Part shown: piece by piece, positions 35,701 to 46,692 of the stretch
How the letters are laid out: every line of letters starts with the position of its first letter
Position numbering within the stretch: the first letter of the stretch is position 1
Assembly (NCBI RefSeq): GCF_001949145.1
Contig: NW_019091362.1
Span: 1,225,383-1,289,382, forward strand
Direction: 5' to 3'
Source: Acanthaster planci
Taxonomy: Eukaryota > Echinodermata > Asteroidea > Valvatida > Acanthasteridae
Length of the DNA stretch: 64,000 nucleotides
Position numbers and translations under genes: made by a program
Notes under the pieces: generated by a model
The model's database searches: none
What the model was told of the DNA's origin: nothing
The model's input: the letters and a program-made list of their open reading frames with translations, nothing else

Positions 35701-37826
35701 CCAGGCCAATACCAACCATCTCGGCCGCCGACAATATCTGCTCGACCATTTTCAGAGGTGGCAACAAAATCTTATATGCGTTACACATGGTACATTGTAC
35801 TTGGGGCAGGCTTTCTCAAGGTTAAGGGGACAATTTCTTTTGTTAGGCAAATTTGGACCGAGTTGTGTACCCGTACATAACCATTACCGGTTTCAGTCCC
35901 TGCAAAACGGGGTAAATATCACGTGCACATGTACATGTACCAGTATCTCCCCACAACTATGGAACAAGAAATCGTGAGAAAATGTTTTGGGGGTGTTTTT
36001 GCAAGGGACGGTTGAAAACAAGATTCAAGCCCCCACCTCTGACAAAGCTCGAGCCAATATCAATAGTGGTCAAGATGGTCGGTCAACTCATGGCCTTTTG
36101 GCCTGATGCATGCACGGTGTAATGCACACAAGGTGTAATGCAATCGTCATCACGAGATTGAGAGACTGCAGAGCAAAAACTCCAATTTGAAAAAAAAAAG
36201 TAAGTTTCATGGTCTAAAATCCAAGTCACAGTTTTCAAAAGTTACAGGCATCTCAGGACAACTCTCATGGGAAATATTAAATGAGAAAGTAGAATTTGTG
36301 TTACAGAGGTTGGATTCAAAACCAGACTGTATAATGACCCCTTTACGGGCTAATTTGTCCAAAAGACACACAGAAGTGCCTTTTGGTTTCCAGAGGTGCC
36401 CGTAAAATGACATAAAGCAAGAATTACCGGCATGGTGATTTGAGTTTTATAGCAACCAATCTGATTCAGCTGCAGATGCTAGCATTCCTGTTACTTCGGT
36501 GACATTTGGAGTTCTTCAAAATATGAGTATTATTCCATGCACATGTGTACTGGTAGGATTTTAGACTTTGGAAGAAATTTCATGGATACCGCTTCACACC
36601 CTGTGCAATAAAGGACTGGTCTGAGAAAGGTTGAAGTGCTCTCCAAGTGAATAGGCCTACGTACCTAAATATTTTCATTACTAAATTTGACCTTTTAGTT
36701 ATAGGATATGTGTTGAAAGTTGAAACTTCTTTTGGGGATCGTATATTTGGGACCATGTTCCTACATGTACAACAGCAGGGAGACCTACATTTTAACTTTT
36801 GGATTCACCTTGGTAGATGACTGTGACATGATGCTCAACAACGGTATGTTTGTCAAAAAAGGGCAGAGTTTTGAGGGAAATTATGAGGGGGAAACTGTGA
36901 GTGTTACACATGACACATGGTGGATTCAAATTTGCATTGCTGGTTTATCAGTAAGAAAGTCGCGCATTCTCTCATAATTTACAATTTGACATTTCCAAAT
37001 AATAGCGTCAAGCCCAATAAAGAGTACATTGCTTTTGGAGGGGGCTGACCAGTTTTACAGGATTAAAATGACAATGGAACTGGGGGGGGTCCCTTATTAA
37101 TATAATCCCCCAATGTTTAGTAATAAATAGGTCACTGCAGGGAAACTTAGTGGCATCCGTATGTACTGAATTCTTTCCCAGATTTTCAACTTATAAAGGT
37201 GAAGCCATTAAAAAGAGCAGATTGGTTTTTATTAAAACAGGTCCAAGTATTAAGTGTGCAAATTATTAGGCCTATGCGGGATAGAGAGCCTAGACTGGCC
37301 CTCGGCCCCTACTTAACAAAGAAACAAATATATATCCATTGCCATATCCACAGCATTCTGTCTCTGTTAATGACGGTAGGCCTCATGAGTAGGCCCTAAT
37401 TAGGATTCCACATCATCTCTTGAAATTAAGACACGGTTGGACGCAGGCGACAGTGTCATGTAAAGAGGCCAAGAACCAGGGTCTCGGTTTCTCAGCCAAG
37501 GGTTAGGACGCCCTTTCGGCTTTCCTGGGCCTTGCGACAAACATTTACAGAGGACACACTCCTATAAAAAAAAAATTACTTTACTCACTGGTTTCTTTCC
37601 GTTGTTGATATTAAACGTCCAAATCACTCATCGTGTCTTCGAACAACCGTTTCTGCACACTGACGGCTTCCGTACGCAAATAAGTTTTTCGGTAAAACAG
37701 AGTGCTACAACAGTTCGCCCAGATCATTCTCAAAATTTTATCCCGTTCCTCTCTCTTCTATATATCTTCTCTGAGAAGATAGTGAGAGCGCCCTCCAGCG
37801 GCGACAAGAACGACCGCCTGCGCCGC
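32715..37826. other. Region without recognised genes
   Basis: AT-rich sequence with scattered TACATGTA words and a C-rich module at 33225-33385. The word TTTTACTCACCAATCTCTTGTT near 35600 also occurs at about 2650, so a short dispersed repeat is present. I see no exon with a recognisable product on either strand. Confidence 0.6.
33225..33385. repeat. C-rich / A-rich low-complexity module
   Basis: Runs of C (several of seven or more) alternate with an A run (about 33288-33297). A related C-run-then-A-run layout occurs at 6117-6139. The opposite strand makes Gly/Trp-rich open frames that are artefacts. Confidence 0.6.
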
Positions 37827-38169
37827 NNNNNNNNNNNNNNNNNNNNNNNNNNNNNNNNNNNNNNNNNNNNNNNNNNNNNNNNNNNNNNNNNNNNNNNNNN
37901 NNNNNNNNNNNNNNNNNNNNNNNNNNNNNNNNNNNNNNNNNNNNNNNNNNNNNNNNNNNNNNNNNNNNNNNNNNNNNNNNNNNNNNNNNNNNNNNNNNNN
38001 NNNNNNNNNNNNNNNNNNNNNNNNNNNNNNNNNNNNNNNNNNNNNNNNNNNNNNNNNNNNNNNNNNNNNNNNNNNNNNNNNNNNNNNNNNNNNNNNNNNN
38101 NNNNNNNNNNNNNNNNNNNNNNNNNNNNNNNNNNNNNNNNNNNNNNNNNNNNNNNNNNNNNNNNNNNNN
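37827..38169. other. Assembly gap (343 N)
   Basis: A run of N. Sequence lost here could include exons or repeats. A single further N is at 62370. Confidence 0.99.
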
Positions 38170-39826
38170 CTATTTTCAATGGAGCTTGAATTCGTTCAGT
38201 GCACCCCTAATCAGGCTGCATCCGAAACTCTTGTCTAGAGCTGGGTCTAGGTCTTCAATCCATTGTAAATGCGTACAGACAATAGACCTAGCCGTAGCGC
38301 TGGAAGTCCCTTTTCGGACGCGGCCTCAGTCTGCGCTCTGTTGAATTGTGAGACCGTACTTGTAAGAATAACCATCTTCAAGTATATCGCGTTTACAAGA
38401 AAGTTAGCGTTGTTCTTTTCCTTAAACGAAATGAAAAAAGGCCCACTTCTAGACCTGGTTTATTATAAAGCAGATTTTGTAAAAGAGCCCCGTAATTTAT
38501 TTGTCAACTCTAAAAGGACACTTTGCGAATATTCCACTGCCATAGTTCTTCAGATTAAAAACTTAATTCCTTTTCGATCAAAATAGCAACAACGTAAATG
38601 GTAGGAACATTCAGAAGTCCATATGAAATCATATGAACTGTAAAACAAATATATATATTTGTTTTCCGTCTAGGCCTGATATGCTTGCGACAGTCGACGT
38701 GTGATTGACTTGTAACACTACTTTTTTTCTTGATACAAAAGTCCTCCTGTGCTTGCAAATAGGCCCCGTTTTGGCTTACTAAGCAATGACGGTCAAAATG
38801 AAGAGATGCGACACGAACTGATAAGATCTTGAGTGTACCCTGGATTTATTTGAACTTAAAGGCAAAGGAGCCAGACACCATATTAATGACAGTAAAATAA
38901 ACATCTCATCAAAAAGTCTTGAATAAAAAAATCACAAAAAAACTCGAATAGACATGATTTTTTATATATATATAAATTAAAAATATGTAAACACAAAAAT
39001 CCATTGCTTTCTTGGCGAGACTCTATAACATTATGGCAACATGCATGACTGCACACTAACGCCACAATATTGACGAATCAAGTTCGTGTGACAACCGTTT
39101 GGTAATCGTTCTTCTAAATTCGTTGATTTTACTGATGCCAATCACCATGATTAAATAATGATATCTGGCCACCCAATTAAGTGTAAAATTTTTACCCATC
39201 TAGGAAACCAAAGACATAAATTCAACCGATAAGGTAAACACCATTACTAGAATATTAAAAATACGATCTTTGATGACCAAGTTAGGTAGGTATAATGATT
39301 TGTTTTAATACCGAAATAAACAGCAAACATCCGTGTAGCATAATTATATTATCGCTAATTTGCTCAAGAGGTTTATACCTACGTCGAACTTTGGCTAAAC
39401 TACGGATCATAAAACTCACTTTTGTTCTATTTGCACTTTGGCCCCTCAAAGGGCATATCAGATATTTTGGGTACAGTATACTACAGCTTTAAATATCTCT
39501 GAACAGGACAGATTAATTATAATATTGAAGAGGTACCTTTTAATACAAGAATCAGACATTTCTGTGGCAGGGTCGACATGATAGTGGGTCAATACAATAT
39601 AGTGGTGATACTACATGTAGGAACGTATCTTAAACTTCGTTTCTCCAGCTTTCACTATCGGTTCGCCCCAGCAACTACTGCAAACATTTAGTGTTCGAGC
39701 AAAACAAACCAGACCAACATTTTGACCATGATAAGACAAGGGAGATTTAGCCCGAAAAAAAAAATCACGAACATGCAAGCTCAACCAGAACCGAAAGGAA
39801 GCCGAAATTTGAGAAATGCCTTGAGA
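38170..39826. other. Non-coding region downstream of the lectin gene
   Basis: No gene is recognised. It holds an interspersed-repeat fragment (38238-38320) and a 24-bp perfect palindrome (38642-38665, AAAACAAATATATATATTTGTTTT without its last bases in this text). A minus-strand AATAAA at 38844-38849 is a possible distal polyadenylation signal for the CTLD gene. Confidence 0.55.
38238..38320 (+). repeat. Interspersed repeat fragment, copy A
   Basis: GAGCTGGGTCTAGGTCTTC and the following ~80 bp (ACAGACAATAGACC, TAGCGCTGGAAG) match 46693-46787 with substitutions. The sequence just before it (38170-38199, CTATTTTCAATGGAGCTTGA) matches 62579-62600. Confidence 0.7.
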
Positions 39827-41651
39827 CTATTCTTTGAGGCTTCGCCTCTTCCGCACAACACGCTCCACTTTTGCCATCGGCATTTTGCAGACATATCGGA
39901 GCTTCTGACCACAATCCTGGTAGCCCCACCGCTTGTTAACTGCATACGAACACAGCCCGGGAGACGCTGCATTGATTTCTGAAGCCCGGTAACCCAAGAC
40001 CTTGCCATCCAGCCACGCGTTCCCGTTCCTGCCGATCCAGAACGAGTTGGTCGCGACAGAGGTGGCCATCAAGAAGTCGTTTTCCTCGGCAGAGGTTATT
40101 GAGACCAAGTTGGCTTGTTCCATGACTTCGTTGCCGAAGAAGTAGGAGCGGCATATATCTCTCGCTTCTTCCCATGGTAACTCCACCACGGAGAAGTGAT
40201 AGCAGAATCCACTGTGCTCTTTCCAGGTTGGGAAGCAATACTTCTGGCCGGTACTTCTTGCAGGTAATTCTGAGGTTAGCGCTGAATCCAATGCTGATGA
40301 CGCTACATTTCGTGACTCCGGTACAACCTCAACTGACTTTTTATACTTCTCTGTTTTCTTAAACTTGCAGAGGAATCGCAATCTCGCCGAACACTCTGTG
40401 TGTCCCCATTCTGCCTTGTGGTTAATAAATGCACAACCATCCGGTGCACCATCCCGTTGTGATTGAACCAAATTGGCGTTGAAGTCGGTCCCTTCATTGA
40501 CTATCCAGCTGTTTTGCTCGCCCATCTTTTTCTTGCCGATCCAGGTGTGAGCGCCGCCTGCCTGACTTTTTACCATCAGCCCAAGCAGGAGGTTTTCCAG
40601 CACGTTTTCTATCGTCGTCAGATGAGCTTGGTAGTTAACGCCATCTCCTAGGTCGATATTCTTACAGTGATCCTCGGCATCGTCCCAAGATTTCTCTTCG
40701 GCAAAGAACTTGTAGCAGGAGCTACCCTGTTTTGTCCACCCACCTGGACAAGATGCAGTCTGACTAGTGGACGAGACAAAGGGTCTGACCGGTTGATTGA
40801 CGGAAGAGGTGTCGGGGGATGGTGCTGCCGCTGACTTGACTGGGACAGGAGAAGGTCGAGCGGGCGCGGGAGCCTTCTGAGCTGGGACTGGGGCACCTTG
40901 GGCCGGCAAAGACTGAGCCTGCTGGGGCCTAGGCGGTGATTGGGTGATGCTGCTGATTCCCGTGCTCACACTTTTGCTTTTGGCGGAATTTCTGAAGGCA
41001 GCGCCGAATGTGAATGGGAGCCTCTTGCCACTAGTTCCGCTTCTGGTTATTTGGAAACTTTTCCCAAAGCTCAGACCCGAAAATGGTGATTTCTTAACTG
41101 ATGAACCAAGGGTGCGAGTGATAGGGGATTTGCTGCTGGTCCTCTTTTTCCACAAATTACTGAAGCTGACTTTACGAGTGATTGCCGAACTCTTCTGCGA
41201 AGTCTGTGGATTGGTCCTTCCTAACCTGAATCTGTTGGCCAAAGCGCCGAAGTTGAAAGGGGCGCTGCGCCGGTTTCTAGGGCTTCTACGTGGAGACTGC
41301 GAGTGACCTTCACCACCAGGTGTCTCATCAGCATCGGTATCTGGCCTGCCCAAGTACAAGAGGCACTGGTCTCGGAATGCCACCAGGCCCACGGGACAGT
41401 GACTCAGCTTGCAGATGTGTGTCGCGGCTTGGTTGCAATCCGAGGTTTGGCCCCACAATCCATCTCCAGTTTTGTGCATCTCCGTACAGTAATTGGGCGA
41501 GATCTGTTGAAGGTCGGCCTGGCCGTCGTTTGCAAAGTCCAGCTCTGCCGTCCAGAAAAACCGGTCGCCACCTGGAATGCCGTAGAGTCCGATCCATGTG
41601 TCTCCGAGGTTTTCATTTCCTGACGCTGCCTTCTGCCACTCAGAAAGGAAC
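39827..41651 (-). CDS. CTLD protein exon 4 (rest of CTLD2, linker, CTLD3, CTLD4)
   Basis: This is an unusually long 1825-nt terminal exon. It starts FLSEWQKAASGNE after the acceptor TTTTATAG, completes CTLD2, and carries the whole linker and two further intact CTLDs without an intron. It ends VVRKRRSLKE-stop. CTLD1 and CTLD2 are split by introns while CTLD3 and CTLD4 are not, which suggests different origins for the two halves. Confidence 0.92.
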
Positions 41652-43063
41652 CTATAAAATGAATGTTAAGGTGAAATCTATTGCATTGCGACGAGTCATA
41701 TTAGGATTTCATTGATGCATTTAGAAAAAAGTCCCAAATTTGTCCAACCTGGCAGATTATAGGCCTCTCGATTTATTTCGAGGATAAGGTTGCGAACAGT
41801 AACAACGAATCTGAATGCAAACCGTCACCCACTACTTCGAAATACACGTCGTATCTCTTTAATCATGCACTACGTGGCCTTCACGTTAGCTATTCAATAC
41901 CAAACAAAAATCTGCGATACCTGTTCTCGTCGTCAGTCGCTATGGACACCAGATGACCCTTGACCTCATCCTTCCGGTGTCCCTGACAGAAGTCTTCGGC
42001 CTCACTCCACGATTTCTTCTTGTCGAAGTGCTTGAAGCAGCTACCGGCGTAAGACGTCCATCCTCCTGGGCAGTCACTGAGTTCGCACGCGTATGGTAGC
42101 ATGGTGTTACAGCTTGTGGTCCGCAATGTGGGCTGTTTCTCTTCTATGGTTGCTTGAGTGCAACCTCCTCCTCTACTGAAGTCAAGCAGTTCGTTTTCGA
42201 TGACACTAAAAAGATCTATCGGCAACCCATTTGACCACGTCTGGAAGGGAAAAAGGAAACTTGCAAATAACAATCTTATATCCTGAATAAATGTTAACTT
42301 ACCTTTACTAATCACGAAAATATTACCATCATGGACCTTCTGATTTCATTTAAAGTTAATCCATTTCTTACCATCATGTTGTTATTATCCTCCTGTTGCG
42401 CTAACCCCACCCACGTACCGCCCTGCTGTGCCTCATCCATGATCAAGCTCAGTAACGTGGTTTCTTTCACGTCCGCAAGAGACAACAGGTGACCTCGTTC
42501 GCTGGCATCATTGGAAAAAGACTGGCAGTTGGCCTCGGCTGCCTATTTACGTATACAAATGTAAGTACCAAAAGTACATTAACATATCTTACAACTCTAC
42601 ACATGTACACGTTCCCAGTCCCATAAGTAAGTCTGATTGAAGTGTGAAGGAAGGAACTATCCACACTTCAAATTTACGGGCTGATGAATGTATGCTGTCT
42701 AAGCGTTTTCTTAATTGTAACCAACGGGTGACTGACTAGTCTCCAGAGTGTTATTGGGGAGAGACACATCTACCCAATAGACTTAAGGGAAGAAGATATA
42801 GTTGACAGCATGAGTCATATTATTTGATTATGAGCGTTGTCATCAGCATAAACGCAGTGAAACAGTTTCAAGCAATTGTCAATTATTACTAATTGTTATA
42901 CATCCAGCAAGACTGCAAATACCTTCCAAGTCATCGGCTCCAAGAATAAACGGGTACACTTAAATCCAAGCCTGGTCCATCCCTGAGGACACGTAGCCTC
43001 CGATGGCACCACCAGGGTCATGATGACACATACCATCACGAGCCTCCACACAGAGGAGGTCAT
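39827..43063 (-). CDS. Secreted protein with four C-type lectin-like domains and a basic Pro-rich linker
   Basis: The exons are 43063-42923, 42542-42372, 42240-41921 and 41651-39827. All junctions are GT-AG and in phase, giving 818 residues. Residues 1-23 are a signal peptide (VMVCVIMTLVV core). CTLD1 is about 25-156, CTLD2 161-291, CTLD3 512-639 and CTLD4 683-799, each with the six-cysteine long-form pattern. None has the EPN or QPD sugar/calcium motif, so classical mannose or galactose binding is unlikely. A CTLD start (C296-C307) without the rest of the domain precedes a 200-residue linker that is Ser/Lys/Arg-rich, then Pro/Ala/Gln-rich (449-492). Furin-type sites RNRR (336-339) and RKRR (811-814) are present. 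Echinoderm spicule-matrix proteins combine a CTLD with low-complexity Pro-rich sequence, so a matrix or immune role is possible but unproven. The start is the first ATG in frame. Confidence 0.92.
41921..42240 (-). CDS. CTLD protein exon 3 (end of CTLD1, start of CTLD2)
   Basis: The acceptor is TTTTTCCCTTCCAG. It encodes TWSNGLP through CNTMLPYAC, closing CTLD1, then CPGGWTSYAGSCFKHF and HLVSIATDDEN of CTLD2. The donor AACAG|GTATCG splits an Arg codon. Confidence 0.9.
42372..42542 (-). CDS. CTLD protein exon 2 (CTLD1 middle)
   Basis: This exon encodes AAEANCQSFSNDASERGHLL through GTWVGLAQQ; WVGL is the CTLD core WIGL motif. The frame on this exon is short and is linked to its neighbours by phase-0 junctions (ATGATG|GTAAGA). 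Confidence 0.88.
42923..43063 (-). CDS. CTLD protein exon 1 (signal peptide, start of CTLD1)
   Basis: This exon encodes residues 1-47, including the secretion signal and CPQGWTRLGFKC. It is phase 0 with donor AAG|GTATTT. The open frame upstream of 43063 has no ATG. Confidence 0.9.
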
Positions 43064-44896
43064 GTTGAAAAGTTTTAAAATTCCGGTGATTTCGAAGGGT
43101 TTTCTTTCTCTCAAATGTGCATTACCCTACGGCGGGCAAAAGGATGATGCAGTTCCACGACCCATCGGTTTAATTGTTTCGCCAATTCATCAGCAGGTGC
43201 TTACGCTATTTCCACAACATAATAGCCACACCACCAACAAAAATCGATAAAGATATTAATCGATGGATACAGTAAAACAGAACAAGGCCTACCTTTCCTG
43301 ATATCGATCGTTTCGTCTTGATCGCGACACACCGTTCTATACTGTTGTTTTAAACAGTTTTCCAGTATCGATTAATTGCGTCTATTATCGGATAGACTTC
43401 AATACTGAAGGGCAACAATATCATTGTCGTCATTGTTATCGTGCACGTCAAATAAAAATGATACAATTACCAGTATCTTTATCTGAACGCAGTTTGAACG
43501 TGGGGTGTTTTTTATTTAGTTTTGTTTTTCAAATCTCTGTGGTCCTTTATCGTTGGGTTTGACAACGAAAATTGCTCATTTGGGAGTGCAGAGTGCGTGT
43601 TGGGTTCGTTTGATGCACGAACAGGTGATGAAGTAATAGGCCTGTTTCTTACAGCAAAATCAGGCAAAAACGAATTATGCAGTTTACCTAAGATTGTTGG
43701 CAAAATGTTGTGTGTATTGAAAAACTGGAAACTACAACTTTTCTTGACAATTCTCAACGGCGTGAAGCCTTCAGCATCCTAACCAGTTAGGTACCGTAGA
43801 GGGCGCTCCATAACGTCTGCGAGCTGCGTATGAAAGAGGGCCCTATGGGACAGGTTTTTGAAATTTCAGTCGTTTATTGCGCATCTTGAATGAAATAAAC
43901 TTTGGCCACACTTAATCTGAAGAGTGGCAAGTTCAGTCCACTAATTCCTTCACTTTTTCTATTCACACATGTCCTTTTCACATACACGATACAGCGTAAA
44001 CCTCATGAACGCCCATGCACTGTACTTCTTACGCGTACGAATAAGCATTGAGCTATTAAAAATGAGAGAATGTCCATGTAAATATCGTTTTGTATCGTGT
44101 AGCCATCGTGAACTAACGCAAATGCTGCGTTCCAAAACTTGAACAGTCATCGTGTGTCCTTTGTCGACATGTCACAACTTATAATACGATAAAAGATAAC
44201 ATCGAGCGCGTGACAACAGAAAAAAGTCAAACAGAAATTGATAATGATTTTCCCAGGTCTTTGCAGTTTCTTGGTCTGAGCAGGGAATCGCATGTATGGG
44301 CATCGTTGTTACCAGAGACCACTGGCTTATTAGGTTTAGAGTTAATTTCTGGTTGAAAAGACCGGTGGCCTCTGAAAACGCCTGTAATTCTATTATGTGA
44401 GTCGTTGATTTGATTGGTGTCCGGGACGGCCGTTGTTTGCCACTGCTGTTTTGGCGGTGAGGTCTTTATACACCAATCGAACATGCTGAAATTTGGTTTC
44501 GACGTCTGGCTTGTCCCATCCCCAGTCTTTCAGGAAACTGAAGAAATAAAAGCACCAGCATTTCACATTTGATACATTGTAAAGATAACAGCTTAATGGT
44601 TCTTTTGAAAATATTCATTGGCTACGTTGTGACGCTGTTGTAAGACGTCACATCAGCCGCGTGTCAGCATATTCTGTGTTAATCTATTCGGTCGTATTTA
44701 TTTAGAATGTATTTTCGGGCTCCTTCGCTGCGCTTATCCGCGTGAAAAGTAGTTTGACTCTAATGCCCAACATAACACAAACGAAGCAAGAGGAGAGCAA
44801 ATATTGATTCTTTTATATTTATTGGAAAGCATGGGAAGAGCCAGTGCAACATGAACTATGACAAAGAATCACGGGGGCTTTACCTTGAAAAAGAAA
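43064..44896. other. Region upstream of the CTLD gene
   Basis: It probably holds the promoter and 5' UTR of the minus-strand CTLD gene. No motif could be assigned and no exon recognised on either strand. Confidence 0.5.
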
Positions 44897-45163
44897 CTAA
44901 TGAGCAGGACCCATGGTAGACGTATTGGTATCTTGGCCTAATTCATGTGGGGCCTCTCGACGTTTTCGGTTCTCGATCTCCTTTAGAGCAGATTCTTCTG
45001 CTGCCTTGACTCGTTTCTGCTGCTCGGGTGAGAGCTTCGAAGATGAATCTTTTTCGAAGTGTGACACAGTCAGCCAGCTTGCTTTGCTGTTGTCGGCGAT
45101 CTTCATTTTTTGTTTTCTCTCGTGGATGAGTTCTTCTGCTTCTGATCGATGGCTCGGTCTACG
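44897..45163 (-). pseudogene. Possible mobile-element ORF fragment
   Basis: The open frame runs from about 45163 with no ATG until 45106. It reads SEAEELIHERKQKMKIADNS, then SWLTVSHFEKD and an Lys/Glu-rich tail. The phrase close to RQKLIKIADKSxxGWLTVxxYE is, from memory, a mark of accessory ORFs seen in invertebrate mobile elements linked to tyrosine recombinases (DIRS/Crypton-like). The frame is truncated at its N-terminus. No recombinase is seen nearby. An unrelated charged protein is possible. Confidence 0.35.
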
Positions 45164-45245
45164 TCAACTTTCTTGATAAGGGCTACCTTTATTTTTTTCA
45201 AGTAGGCCCTACATGTATGAGTTCCAGCTGTCCGCAGAATGGGTA

Positions 45246-45494
45246 TTACTCGATATTACCAGGTTTGACGAAATCTTCAGCTTCAAGTTTGATTTTTAGT
45301 TCCTCTAGCTGAACATTGTCCTTCGTGTCCGGAATAGACAGATTGTTGAATTTGTGGCCGAAGTAATCTTTGAATTCTTTCTCGAACAGAATATGTGGAT
45401 CGAATTTGGTGGTTCCTGTCACTCTCAGAATCCATAGCTCCGTGTGATATACTAATGCGTAGGACTCAGCAACGTGCAATAGGCGTGAACTCAT
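45246..45494 (-). CDS. Unrecognised 82-residue ORF
   Basis: An ATG-initiated frame beginning MSSRLLHVAESYALVYHTEL and ending EAEDFVKPGNIE-stop. Its composition is balanced, with mixed hydrophobic and charged residues and no low complexity, which is more protein-like than other small frames in the window. I do not recognise the family. It lies just upstream, on the same strand, of the possible mobile-element fragment, so it could be part of the same element or the last exon of a gene. Confidence 0.35.
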   Translation of the reverse strand: MSSRLLHVAESYALVYHTELWILRVTGTTKFDPHILFEKEFKDYFGHKFNNLSIPDTKDNVQLEELKIKLEAEDFVKPGNIE

Positions 45495-45614
45495 GGCATT
45501 TTTTTTAATGGCGCCTTCAGCAACTCAGGCTATTTGCGCCAATAACTGTACGTTTATTCATACACTTTATTAATCAGCATCACATTACAGAGTTAGGCAG
45601 AAGGTCCAGTTTTA

Positions 45615-45765
45615 GAGGCAGGAGGAACCCGGAGTACCCGGAGAAAACCTACGAGAGCGAGTATGGACTGGAAACCAAATGCACTTAAAGCCAGGACTCG
45701 AACCCAGGCCTCATTGGAGCAAAGCGAGGAAAGAACCTCTACGCCAACCCGCTCCCCCCAACTGA
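45615..45765 (-). repeat. tRNA-derived SINE
   Basis: Reading the minus strand, an A-box-like GTTGGCGTAGAGGTTC (45733-45749) is followed by a good B box GGGTTCGAGTCCTGG (45691-45705). A body containing CGTAGGTTTTCTCCGGGTAC and TCCGGGTTCCTCC comes next. The polymerase III promoter spacing fits a tRNA-derived SINE. The tail module is shared with the copy at 18150-18310. Confidence 0.75.
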
Positions 45766-45961
45766 TGGGCGTCGTTAAGGAAACTGCTTAGGCCTATATA
45801 TAATTCTACTTTGTAGTGGATGGTGTACTCCGACCGGTATTCTCGGTAAAGACGCGGCCGGAAATGCCCAAACATTACCAATACCATTCAAAGTTCGGAA
45901 TAGTTCGACTATTCCCGAAAGTCTGGAGGAGTGTTGGTCACGTGGACATTGGGTGATACAG

Positions 45962-46201
45962 GGCTGTTTTCCAATACTCAATTCGGCTCCGTCTCAGGCT
46001 TCAACTGTTTTTAAACTAGCTGACTTTGAAGCTGTAAGCGCAGTAATCAGTCTAATAGTGCCACAGAACATAAAATAAGATGTAAGAAAGCCAAAAAATA
46101 CAGTAATCCAAAGTAACCCAAACGCTTCATACCCACAATCGGGAATTGGTTTTTGGAACGAAGCCTGAGACGGAGACGAAGTTGAGTATTGGAAAACGGC
46201 C
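45962..46201. mobile_element. MITE-like element with ~45 bp inverted ends
   Basis: The left end GGCTGTTTTCCAATACTCAA (45962 on) and the right end, read on the other strand, GGCCGTTTTCCAATACTCAA are nearly identical. The similarity continues through CTCCGTCTCAGGCTTC, to about 45 bp. The 150 bp between has no coding capacity. A target-site duplication was not obvious, so the superfamily is unassigned. Confidence 0.7.
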
Positions 46202-46294
46202 CAGGATCCGTGATTAGGAGAGTAGTCGGAATCATTGGGTCTGGTGTCCAGAATACGTCCAGACATATGTAGCAAGTTGAGCTAGTTTTAGCTA

Positions 46295-46382
46295 ATTCGC
46301 CGCAGCGAGATGAACAACTCGCCGCGGCGAGATAAATAACTAGGCCTATAGTATCTCGGAAAAATACGAGTATCTCGAAAAC
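46295..46382. repeat. Palindromic TCGCCGCGGCGAGA units
   Basis: The words TTCGCCGCAGCGAGAT, CTCGCCGCGGCGAGATAAAT and ATCTCGGAAAAATACGAGTA follow each other. Each is a small hairpin separated by an A/T-rich spacer. The style resembles the array at 46834-46996. Confidence 0.55.
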
Positions 46383-46692
46383 AAATTTTGCAAGTGGCCC
46401 TTATACGCTTCCGTATGAATATTTTCACTATGTCGTGAGCTTTTTTCACTTGTCACAAATATTTTTACATTAGCTTGGAAAGTGCGCGCTAATAACAAAC
46501 GGCAAATACATGATGATAAGCGCTGCCACGCCTAATGACCTTGATCATTCTGCATGTACATTGTACAGCGGTGTAGTCATGTATGGTTGTCTAAGTGCAA
46601 TGCCAAGTGGACAGTGAAGCTGTGCATTGAGAAAGAAACAAGGGCATTGGGAAACGACATGGCTCAGAAAAACAAGGTTTGCTTTCCTTTCG

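Noticed and set aside
37602-38189. Open frames running through the N gap
   Set aside because: Unknown bases cannot support a coding call.
43064-43114. N-terminal extension of the CTLD gene
   Set aside because: It opens at TTG, not ATG. The ATG at 43063 places a normal signal peptide at the N-terminus.
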